From JBBRMQ01 sp038230775 (GTDB taxonomy: Bacteria; Acidobacteriota; Thermoanaerobaculia; Gp7-AA8), in assembly GCA_038230775.1 (NCBI GenBank), contig JBBRMQ010000182.1, positions 1-8,984 on the forward strand: a stretch of DNA of 8,984 nucleotides, in the 5' to 3' direction. Below, piece by piece: positions 1-6,070 of the stretch. The notes beneath the pieces were generated by a model. The model did no database searches. It saw nothing but the letters and a program-made list of their open reading frames with translations, and had not been told where the DNA came from. The position numbers and the translations under genes were made by a program. The stretch's first letter is position 1. The number at the start of each line of letters is the position of its first letter.

Positions 1-816
1 GAACAACGCATACTGGATCGGGAACTTCATGTCGGTTGTCGAAAGCTGGGCCATGATCGAACCGTCGACGTACTCGACCATCGAGTGCACGATCGACTGC
101 GGGTGAATGAGGATGTCGATCCGCTCCGCGGGCATCTCGAACAGGTGATGGGCCTCGATGACTTCGAGACCTTTGTTCATCATCGTGGCGGAGTCGATCG
201 AGATCTTGTTGCCCATGCGCCACGTCGGATGCGCGAGCGCCGCCTCGATCGTAACGGCGTCGAAGGTGGAAAGGTCGCGATTGAGGAACGGTCCGCCCGA
301 TGCGGTCAGGACGATCCGTTGCACTTCTTCGTGCGTCCCGCAGCGCAGCGCCTGATGCACCGCGTTGTGCTCGGAGTCGACGGGGAGGATCTCGCCGCCA
401 TGCTCGCGCGCCACACGGGTCATCACGTCACCCGCGGCCACCAGGACTTCCTTGTTGGCGATGCCGACGCGTTTTCCGGCGCGCAGCGCGGCGTACACCG
501 GCGGGATGCCGGCCGCTCCCACGATGGCTGCGATCACCACGTCGGCCTCGCCATGGGAGGCGACCGCGGAAGCTCCTGCGGCGCCGTGCGCGATCTCGAT
601 CTCAGGCGAGATCCGTTTGCGCAACCCATCGACGTCGGCAGCCTCGCGCACGGACACGATCTGCGGCCGGTATCGCGTCACCTGATCGACGAGCAGATCG
701 ATGTTGCCGCCCGCGGCCAGCCCCACGACCTGCAACTCGCCGGGGAACGCGTCGACGACCGCCAGCGTGTTGGTGCCAACCGAGCCGGTGCTGCCGAGGA
801 TCGAGAGGCGTTTCAT
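1..816 (-). CDS. dxr: 1-deoxy-D-xylulose 5-phosphate reductoisomerase (C-terminus cut by window edge)
   Basis: Cytoplasmic NADPH- and metal-dependent enzyme of the MEP isoprenoid pathway; it rearranges and reduces DXP to 2-C-methyl-D-erythritol 4-phosphate. The 272 visible residues start with the nucleotide-binding loop GSTGSVGTN (8-16). They continue with ANKE (120-123), the metal-site stretch PVDSEHNA (145-152, Asp147 and Glu149), SGGPF (173-177), HPTWRMGNKISIDSATM (196-212) and MNKGLE (213-218, Glu218 the expected third metal ligand), then HPQSIVHSMVEY. Family members are about 390 residues, so roughly the last 120 lie beyond position 1. The ATG overlaps the cdsA stop as ATGA (813-816). 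An AGGA lies 10 nt upstream of it, so translational coupling is likely. Placement after uppS and cdsA is a widely conserved order. All expected residues are present, so the enzyme looks intact as far as it is visible. Confidence 0.97.
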   Translation of the reverse strand, partial: MKRLSILGSTGSVGTNTLAVVDAFPGELQVVGLAAGGNIDLLVDQVTRYRPQIVSVREAADVDGLRKRISPEIEIAHGAAGASAVASHGEADVVIAAIVGAAGIPPVYAALRAGKRVGIANKEVLVAAGDVMTRVAREHGGEILPVDSEHNAVHQALRCGTHEEVQRIVLTASGGPFLNRDLSTFDAVTIEAALAHPTWRMGNKISIDSATMMNKGLEVIEAHHLFEMPAERIDILIHPQSIVHSMVEYVDGSIMAQLSTTDMKFPIQYALF

Positions 817-1649
817 GCGGACATGATCCTCATGGTGCTGAACCCGTTCTGGATCAGCACCCAGTAGACGTAGAGGATCGGCGTCGTAAAGAAGATGGAA
901 TCGAAGCGGTCGAGAAACCCGCCGTGTCCCGGAATGAGCGACCCGGAGTCTTTCACTGCCGCCGAGCGCTTCCACATCGATTCGGCGAGATCGCCGATCA
1001 CGCCGGCGATCGAGAGCACCACTCCGGCGATCACGGCGTGCACGATCGGGAACTCATGGAAAAAGGTCGACCGGATGACGATCGCCGTGATGATCGACAT
1101 CGCAATCCCGCCCATCAGACCTTCCACCGTCTTCTTGGGGCTGATGCGCGGCGAGAGCTTGCGACGTCCGAATTGCCTGCCGACGTAGTACGCGCCCGCG
1201 TCACCCAGCCACACGACGAGCAGGAGGAAGAACACCAGCTTCGGCCCGATGGCCGGCGAGAAGTCGTTTCGCAGCCGGATCAGCGAGCCGCCTAACATGC
1301 CGACATACAGGGTGCCCATGACCGCGATCGCACTCGAAGGCAGCGCCTGATCGAGGTCGGCATTGCTGAAGACGTACGACGTCGGAATCAGCAGCAGCGC
1401 GACGAAGACGCCCATCTCGACGGAGATCGGCTCCAGGATGAACGCCGCGATGATGAACAGCATGACGATGATGCAGAGGGGAACCGGAATCGAGTATCCC
1501 TTGCGGCGGCCGAGGGTCAGGAACTCGTAGAGGGCCAGTGCGCCGATCAGCGCGACGGTTCCGGCGAACACGTACGAGTTCGACCATCCGACGATGTAGA
1601 TCGCGACCGGCGCGAGCAGGAGGGCGGTCAGCTCGCGGGCGTATTTCAT
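813..1649 (-). CDS. cdsA: Phosphatidate cytidylyltransferase (CDP-diacylglycerol synthase)
   Basis: Integral inner-membrane enzyme that condenses phosphatidic acid with CTP to give CDP-diacylglycerol, the branch point for phospholipids. The 278-residue product is almost entirely hydrophobic, with about seven to eight membrane segments, which is normal for the family. The family signature lies near the C-terminus at residues 219-251: GDLAESMWKRSAAVKDSG followed by IPGHGGFLDRFDS. Trp226 sits where Phe is more usual. A second conserved stretch, WLGDAGAYYVGRQFGRRKL (147-165), is followed by SPKKTVEG (170-177). The ATG follows the uppS stop directly (TAGATG, no intervening base), and its own stop overlaps the dxr start by 4 nt. 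No separate Shine-Dalgarno is evident, so translation probably depends on ribosomes finishing uppS. Confidence 0.96.
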   Translation of the reverse strand: MKYARELTALLLAPVAIYIVGWSNSYVFAGTVALIGALALYEFLTLGRRKGYSIPVPLCIIVMLFIIAAFILEPISVEMGVFVALLLIPTSYVFSNADLDQALPSSAIAVMGTLYVGMLGGSLIRLRNDFSPAIGPKLVFFLLLVVWLGDAGAYYVGRQFGRRKLSPRISPKKTVEGLMGGIAMSIITAIVIRSTFFHEFPIVHAVIAGVVLSIAGVIGDLAESMWKRSAAVKDSGSLIPGHGGFLDRFDSIFFTTPILYVYWVLIQNGFSTMRIMSA

Positions 1650-2468
1650 CTACGACGAGCTGGAGCCGTCCGCTTCGATGAATATCTGCGCGTCGGATTC
1701 CTCGACCGCGCCGTACCGTCGCTCGCGCGACTGAAAATCGATGATCGCTTCGTAGAGATCCTTCCGCCGGAAGTCCGGCCAGAGCACTTTCGTTACGTGA
1801 ATCTCCGCGTACGCGATCTGCCAGAGCAGGAAGTTCGACACGCGAAGCTCTCCGCTCGTGCGGATGAGGAGGTCCGGATCATCGACATTCGCGGTGTAGA
1901 GATGGTCCGAGAAAAACTGTTCGTCGATCACGGCGTCGCTCATCTCGCGCTCGCGCAGGAGCGCCATGATGCGGTTGCAGGTATCGACGATCTCCGCGCG
2001 GCCGCCATAGTTGAGCGCGATCTGAAAGAGGAGGCCGGTGTTGTTCGCCGTCTCGTTTTCCGCGTATTTCAGCTCGCGCTGCACGCTCGGATCGAGCCCG
2101 TCGACCCGGCCGATAGCGGAGAAGCGGATGTTGTTCTCCATCAGCGTCTCGAGCTCTTTGCGCAGGTACTCCTTGAGCAGCATCATCAGCGTGGCGACTT
2201 CGTAGCGCGGCCGCTTCCAGTTCTCGACGGAAAAAGCGTATAGCGTCATGACGCCGAGCTCCAGACGCGCTCCGGTCTCGACGATCTCGCGGACCGAGGC
2301 GATGCCGGCGCGGTGCCCCTCGACGCGGGGCAGATTGCGCGCGCGCGCCCAGCGGCCATTCCCGTCCATGATCACCGCGACGTGTCGCGGGAGACGCTTC
2401 AAATCGATCCGGTCGCGAAGCGTCTCTTCGAGTGAGCCGGGCTCGGCCAGTTTGGAGAGATCGATCAT
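1650..2468 (-). CDS. uppS: Isoprenyl transferase, probable undecaprenyl diphosphate synthase
   Basis: Cis-prenyltransferase that adds isopentenyl units to farnesyl diphosphate to make undecaprenyl diphosphate, the lipid carrier for peptidoglycan and surface polysaccharides. The product is 272 residues, slightly longer than usual because of about 25 extra N-terminal residues. Family motifs in order: HVAVIMDGNGRWA (29-41, catalytic Asp35), GHRAG (51-55), LYAFSVENWKRP (76-87), LNYGGRAEI (152-160), and DLLIRTSGE (199-207) running into LRVSNFLLWQIAYAE with Arg209 and Ser211. A serine-rich tail (SSSS) closes the protein. The ATG at 2468 has no good Shine-Dalgarno, but the next Met (residue 34) is inside the active site, so this start is the sensible one. 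The substrate chain length cannot be read from sequence; C55 is assumed from gene context. Confidence 0.96.
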   Translation of the reverse strand: MIDLSKLAEPGSLEETLRDRIDLKRLPRHVAVIMDGNGRWARARNLPRVEGHRAGIASVREIVETGARLELGVMTLYAFSVENWKRPRYEVATLMMLLKEYLRKELETLMENNIRFSAIGRVDGLDPSVQRELKYAENETANNTGLLFQIALNYGGRAEIVDTCNRIMALLREREMSDAVIDEQFFSDHLYTANVDDPDLLIRTSGELRVSNFLLWQIAYAEIHVTKVLWPDFRRKDLYEAIIDFQSRERRYGAVEESDAQIFIEADGSSSS

Positions 2469-2497
2469 TTCGAAGCGCCGATGTTAGCGCGCTTCGC

Positions 2498-2569
2498 GCG
2501 CGTTGTCAGTTGTCGGTGGTCGGTTGTCCACACGCCCTCACAACCGACAACCGACAACCGACAACGCGC
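2498..2569. repeat. Long hairpin of 7-nt tandem units between truA and uppS
   Basis: Two 30-nt arms (2498-2527 and 2540-2569) are complementary at 28 of 30 positions, with a 12-nt loop. The right arm contains three exact ACAACCG units plus a partial fourth (2540-2565); the left arm is a slightly diverged inverted copy. The element fills most of the 105-nt gap and begins 4 nt after the truA stop on the coding strand. No T-run follows it in the minus direction, so it is not a canonical intrinsic terminator. It could attenuate transcription or stabilise mRNA between truA and uppS, or simply be a dispersed repeat. A small GC hairpin (2487-2501) and an 8-nt inverted repeat (2471-2478 with 2489-2496) sit between it and the uppS start. 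Confidence 0.85.
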
Positions 2570-2573
2570 CCCG

Positions 2574-3290
2574 TCAGCGGCGCTCATAGTTGATCTGCCA
2601 TAGGACGAGCCCCTTCGCCGGTGCGGTCCAGCGCGCTTCATCGAAGATCGCGCCGGATTCGAGCTTGCCGCGCCCGATCTCGATCAGCGATCCCGCCAGC
2701 CGCCGGACCATGAACCGGAGGAAGCCGTCGGCGGTGATCCGGATACGGACCGCGTCGCCGTCCCGTTGAACCTCGACGGACTCGACTGTTCGGACGGTGG
2801 AGGAGACTTCGGGTTCCGCGACCGTGAATGCGCGGAAGTCGTGCTTTCCGGCAATTGCCGCGGCAGCCCGATGCATGACGGCCGCGTCGAGCGGCTGAAA
2901 CATGTGCGCATGCGTCTCGTTCGCGAAGACGTCGGCGTACGGTGCGTTCCAGATCTGATAGACGTACGTCTTCTGTTTCGCGTCAAAGCGGCAGTGGAAA
3001 TCATCGCTGACATCGTCGATCGCGGTCACGCGGATGTCCTGCGGAAGGACCTCGTTGAGGCCGAGAAGAAATCCGCGGCGGGGGATGTCGAAGGGGATGT
3101 CGGCGTGCGCTTTCTGCGCGCGCGCGTGAACGCCGGAGTCGGTGCGGCCCGCACCCTCGATGCGAATCGCGCTGCCGAACATCTTCCCAAGCGCCTCTTC
3201 CACGACCTGCTGGATGCCGATCGCATTCGCCTGCATCTGCCAGCCCGCGTATCGCGTGCCGAGATACTGGATGGTGAAGAGGACGCGCAT
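2574..3290 (-). CDS. truA: tRNA pseudouridine(38-40) synthase
   Basis: Cytoplasmic enzyme that converts uridines 38, 39 and 40 of the tRNA anticodon arm to pseudouridine. At 238 residues it is slightly shorter than the E. coli protein, which is common in the family. The start is typical (FTIQYLGTRYAGWQ, 5-18). The catalytic loop is GAGRTDSGVHARAQ (46-59) with Asp51 the expected nucleophile. Later come the FHCRFDAKQKTYVYQI stretch, HDFRAFT, and the conserved FLRFMVRRLAGSLIEIGRG block near the C-terminus. There is no clear Shine-Dalgarno before the ATG at 3290. It lies between two hairpin-filled gaps, 81 nt from the VWFA-like gene upstream and 105 nt from uppS downstream. It may therefore be transcribed with either neighbour or alone. 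Confidence 0.96.
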   Translation of the reverse strand: MRVLFTIQYLGTRYAGWQMQANAIGIQQVVEEALGKMFGSAIRIEGAGRTDSGVHARAQKAHADIPFDIPRRGFLLGLNEVLPQDIRVTAIDDVSDDFHCRFDAKQKTYVYQIWNAPYADVFANETHAHMFQPLDAAVMHRAAAAIAGKHDFRAFTVAEPEVSSTVRTVESVEVQRDGDAVRIRITADGFLRFMVRRLAGSLIEIGRGKLESGAIFDEARWTAPAKGLVLWQINYERR

Positions 3291-3301
3291 GGTGGAGAAA
3301 C

Positions 3302-3369
3302 AGTAAGACGAGTAAGGGCGTAGAGACCGTAGATCGAAACTACCGGTTCTACGGCCTTACGTCCTTACT
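3302..3369. repeat. Long imperfect hairpin between the VWFA-like gene and truA
   Basis: Arms 3302-3332 and 3340-3369 are largely complementary, with a few mismatches and a 2-nt bulge, around a 7-nt loop. On the minus strand the first arm starts 2 nt after the VWFA gene stop codon. Each arm is itself made of diverged 8-9-nt units of the form GTAAGGNC / GTAGANCC, so the element looks grown from tandem copies. It may act as a transcription-end or mRNA-stabilising structure for the VWFA gene, but only a short TGTTT follows it, so a strong intrinsic terminator is not supported. Confidence 0.75.
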
Positions 3370-3371
3370 CT

Positions 3372-5045
3372 TTATCGCAAGTCCTGCGCAATCACCTGCT
3401 GCCGATCGAAGCCGCTCACGTTCGAGACGTCGTCGACCACGCCGACCGAGATCTTGTTCAGACCCGGCTCCATCATCAGGTCGAGCGAATACGTGTAGTA
3501 CTTCCCCTTGAGCTTCGCGTAATCCGCGGCCGGCACGCTGATCTGATGCGTCTTGTGGGCGACGTCCGACATGTCGCTGTCCTTGTTGCCGACCACCACG
3601 AAGAGCGAGAACCCGCCCATGTACACGTCGCCCTGAGGCAGGAGCGTGAGGCTCTCCATCGGGATCTGCACTTCGACGGGCACCTTGAAGAGGTCGTCCG
3701 CCGCAACGGGACGGCCGGCCTTGACCACGATTTTGAGATCGTTCGCCTTCGTCTTGTAGAGCAGGTTCGCGATGACACGATCGCTCATCTCGGCGAACGT
3801 CGATTTCTCGACGAATGACTGCCGGCTGCGGACCACGTAGTTCCTGTTCTTCACGCGAACGCTGATGGAACGCTGCCGGTCGACACGTTCGGTGCCCGAC
3901 CGGTAGCCGAGCGAGTAGTACGAATCGAGATCGCGTTCGATGTTCTGGAACGCTCGTGCGAAGTTGTTCGTGTTGATTGCCGCCAGGCCGCCGGTCATCT
4001 CCGCGATCGTCTGCAGCGACTCGGTCGAGTTCGAGATCGCCGTCTGAGTCACGGAGTACGACGTGGCGCGGTTGTTCTCCGCGGACGACCCTTCCATCGC
4101 GGCGCCGAGACCGCCGGCGTGAATGGCGTACATGGTGATGCCGTTCGCGTTGGCCGTCTTCGCGATCGACTGGATCTGACCGTTCGCGTCGTAGCCCATG
4201 CCTTCGAGAAGCGTCGACTGCCCCTGCCACCCCTTCTCGCGCGAGACTTCCTCGACCTGATAGAACATCTCGCGACCCGGCTGCGTCGGGAAGCCTTCCG
4301 TCGTCAGCACCAGGATCTTCTTGCCCTCGACGCCGGCGAGCGTCGACATGAGCGCGTTGAGCGAGTCCACGCTGTTGCGCAGGTCGTGATTCACTTCCTC
4401 CGCATACTGCCGCGCGGCGGACAGCGCCTCGTCGTAGTTCTGGGCGTCCTTGATGCGAGTCATGACGTCGCGCGCCGAGCTGCGGGCGGCGACGCCCAGG
4501 CCGGATTCGCCGGCGATGATGTCGAGGGTCTGCGCGATGAGGCCGGGATCACGCGTGAACGGCGTGCGCACTTTCATGCTGCGATTGAAGGTGGCGATCA
4601 TCGCCTCATCGATCCCCGGGCGCATCGATTCCTTGGCGAACTGCTTCATGTCCTTGAACACACGGTTGCGGTTGAACGGAGCGAGCGAGAGATTGTCGAT
4701 GTAGAAGATCATGCGTCGCCGCATGGTCTCAGGAATCTCCTCTCGCGCCGCCGTTGGCGGAGCCGGCTTCCCCGCTTCGGCCACGGCCGGCGTGGCGCGC
4801 TTCTGCGCCTCGACTTCGTAGAAGTTCGAGATCGCCTTGGGAGCGCCGTTCTCGTAGAGCTGAAAATCGTCTTTGGTCAGGCCGGTGATCGGCACGCCCT
4901 TCCTGTCCGTCACAACCACATCGATGTTGATGACGCGGACTTCGACCCGCTCGACGTATGTCGTCGACGGGTTGGTGGGCTGCTGGCCGAGGGCGGTGGT
5001 GGCGCAGAGCAGCGCGGCCGCCAGGTTGCGAGAGAACGATTTCAA
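3372..5045 (-). CDS. Secreted VWFA-related (acidobacterial type) protein with extra C-terminal domain
   Basis: Exported protein of unknown role; VWFA folds usually mediate protein-protein contacts. I place the start at TTG (5043-5045), 7 nt after a perfect GGAGG. This gives 557 residues beginning with a signal peptide: KSFSR, a hydrophobic core around 8-19, and probable cleavage at ALG|QQ (20/21). Residues 31-80 (VEVRVINIDVVVTDRKGVPI, then LTKDDFQLYENG) form the typical N-terminal beta domain of the family. A Pro/Ala-rich linker follows (82-105), then a VWFA-like domain (about 110-412) with YIDNLSL at 115-121, GKKILVLTTEGFP, NGITMYAIHAGG and the closing DSYYSLGYRSGT block. The canonical DxSxS metal motif is replaced by DNLSL, so metal binding is doubtful. 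Residues 413-557 form an additional beta-rich domain I do not recognise. No membrane anchor is seen. It is divergent from dapF. Confidence 0.85.
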   Translation of the reverse strand: MKSFSRNLAAALLCATTALGQQPTNPSTTYVERVEVRVINIDVVVTDRKGVPITGLTKDDFQLYENGAPKAISNFYEVEAQKRATPAVAEAGKPAPPTAAREEIPETMRRRMIFYIDNLSLAPFNRNRVFKDMKQFAKESMRPGIDEAMIATFNRSMKVRTPFTRDPGLIAQTLDIIAGESGLGVAARSSARDVMTRIKDAQNYDEALSAARQYAEEVNHDLRNSVDSLNALMSTLAGVEGKKILVLTTEGFPTQPGREMFYQVEEVSREKGWQGQSTLLEGMGYDANGQIQSIAKTANANGITMYAIHAGGLGAAMEGSSAENNRATSYSVTQTAISNSTESLQTIAEMTGGLAAINTNNFARAFQNIERDLDSYYSLGYRSGTERVDRQRSISVRVKNRNYVVRSRQSFVEKSTFAEMSDRVIANLLYKTKANDLKIVVKAGRPVAADDLFKVPVEVQIPMESLTLLPQGDVYMGGFSLFVVVGNKDSDMSDVAHKTHQISVPAADYAKLKGKYYTYSLDLMMEPGLNKISVGVVDDVSNVSGFDRQQVIAQDLR

Positions 5046-5052
5046 GAGAGTT

Positions 5053-5057
5053 CCTCC
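5053..5057 (-). promoter_or_regulatory. Shine-Dalgarno that decides a TTG start
   Basis: GGAGG on the minus strand ends 7 nt before TTG (5043-5045). The longer reading frame reaching 5144 has no comparable site, and its first 33 residues are basic and unlike a signal peptide. Starting at the TTG places a clean signal sequence at the N-terminus. Confidence 0.8.
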
Positions 5058-5115
5058 GTGAGTATTGACGGCCGTGCGGCCAGTCCGGTTCCGCGCATGC
5101 GGCTTGCGTGCGACA

Positions 5116-5144
5116 ATTGCAGGAGTGCGGACCGCCCGTTTCAA
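5116..5144 (-). promoter_or_regulatory. Possible sigma70-type promoter for the VWFA-like gene
   Basis: On the minus strand TTGAAA (5144-5139) and TGCAAT (5121-5116) are separated by 17 bp and match the -35 and -10 consensus at 5 and 4 of 6 positions. A start site near 5108 would give a leader of about 60 nt ending in the GGAGG site. The intergenic region spans 5046-5158 and must also hold whatever drives dapF, for which I see no convincing -35/-10 pair. Such matches can arise by chance. Confidence 0.3.
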
Positions 5145-5158
5145 AGGGCGCGGCCGCG

Positions 5159-6070
5159 ATGAAAATTCCGATGCTGTTTCCTGGTCAAGTTCAAGAGCCG
5201 CTGGCGTTTGCGAAGATGGCAGGCGGCGGAAACGACTTCGTCGTGATCGACAATCGCGGCGGGCGTGTGACGAACGTGGAAGAGTTCGCGCGTCGAATCT
5301 GCACGCCGCATCTCTCCGTCGGCGCCGACGGCCTCATCCTGGTCGACACGTCGGACAAGGCCAGCGTGCGGATGATCTACTACAACGCGGACGGAACCCG
5401 GGCCGACTTCTGCGCGAACGGCACCCGATGCGCGGCGCGATTCGCGCTCTACGCCGGAATGGCTACGCACCGGATGACGATCGAGACCGATGCCGGCGTC
5501 ATGAACGTTGCGGTCGACGAGAAGGGGCTCGTGATCCTGTCGGTCACTTCGCCATCTTCCGTGACCCTGGATCGTCCCCTGCGTTTCTTCGACCGCACGA
5601 TCCAGGGAACCTCGCTGATGCTCGGGGTTCCGCATTACGTGATTTTTCTGCGCGACGATCTCTGGTCGCACGACATCGTCCCCCTCGGCCGCGCGATCCG
5701 CAATCACGCCGATCTTCAGCCCCAGGGCGCCAACGTCAACTTCGTCGTCATCCGCGACAAGCAATCGATCGAGGTCCGCACCTACGAGCGCGGCGTCGAA
5801 GCCGAGACTCTCTCGTGCGGATCGGGCGTGGTGTCATCCGTCACTGCCAGCGCGCTCTTCGACAAAGTCGTGTCGCCGGTGAAGGTGAAGACCCGGAGCG
5901 GGATCGAGTTCGAGGTATCGTTCACGCGCGTGGGCAACGAGATCCGCGACCTGAAGCTCAAAGGCGACGCCCGCGTGGTCTACCGCGGAACGATGACCGC
6001 GGAGACGCTCGAGGGATTCGATCCGGCGTTTTTCCGCAATCCGACCGAATGCGCCGTTGCCTCGAATTGA
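5159..6070 (+). CDS. dapF: Diaminopimelate epimerase
   Basis: Cofactor-independent cytoplasmic epimerase that interconverts LL- and meso-diaminopimelate, supplying lysine and the peptidoglycan cross-linking residue. The 303-residue product has FAKMAGGGNDFVVID (17-31) near its start. The first active-site cysteine is in DFCANGTRC (83-91, Cys85). Then come GVPHYVIF (156-163), GANVNFVVI (190-198), and YERGVEAETLSCGSG (209-223, Cys220 the second catalytic cysteine). Both cysteines are present, so it should be active. The usual CGNG is CANG here. I prefer ATG 5159, with AGGG 10 nt upstream. A GTG at 5108 is in frame but would add 17 residues with no family counterpart, and even from 5159 the N-terminus is about 15 residues longer than usual. 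The gene is first in a chain of overlapping plus-strand genes. Confidence 0.95.
   Translation: MKIPMLFPGQVQEPLAFAKMAGGGNDFVVIDNRGGRVTNVEEFARRICTPHLSVGADGLILVDTSDKASVRMIYYNADGTRADFCANGTRCAARFALYAGMATHRMTIETDAGVMNVAVDEKGLVILSVTSPSSVTLDRPLRFFDRTIQGTSLMLGVPHYVIFLRDDLWSHDIVPLGRAIRNHADLQPQGANVNFVVIRDKQSIEVRTYERGVEAETLSCGSGVVSSVTASALFDKVVSPVKVKTRSGIEFEVSFTRVGNEIRDLKLKGDARVVYRGTMTAETLEGFDPAFFRNPTECAVASN

Noticed and set aside
85..867. 260-codon plus-strand open frame over dxr
   Set aside because: It lies antisense to an unmistakable DXR sequence and has no family features.
2540..2565. CRISPR-like array
   Set aside because: The units are 7 nt and directly abutting, with no spacers. This is a tandem repeat forming one arm of a hairpin.
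2498..2569. Intrinsic terminator of truA
   Set aside because: The stem is strong but no T-run follows on the minus strand, so a canonical terminator is not supported. A role in transcript ends remains possible and is noted with the repeat.
5064..5069. TTGACG as a -35 box for dapF
   Set aside because: No acceptable -10 sequence is found 15-19 bp downstream.
5046..5144. Longer VWFA protein starting at 5144 (33 extra residues)
   Set aside because: The extra residues are basic and would bury the signal peptide. TTG at 5045 has a well-placed GGAGG.
5108..5158. GTG start for dapF at 5108
   Set aside because: It adds 17 residues with no family counterpart to an N-terminus that is already long; ATG at 5159 is closer to the conserved start.
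4119..5162. 347-codon plus-strand open frame opposite the VWFA-like gene
   Set aside because: Arg/Val/His-rich translation without domains. It overlaps a minus-strand gene with a signal peptide, a Shine-Dalgarno site and a family match.
5065..6048. Upstream extension of the unknown membrane protein's frame
   Set aside because: This part is the +1 shadow of dapF, very Arg-rich and without motifs. The hydrophobic protein begins near 6049.
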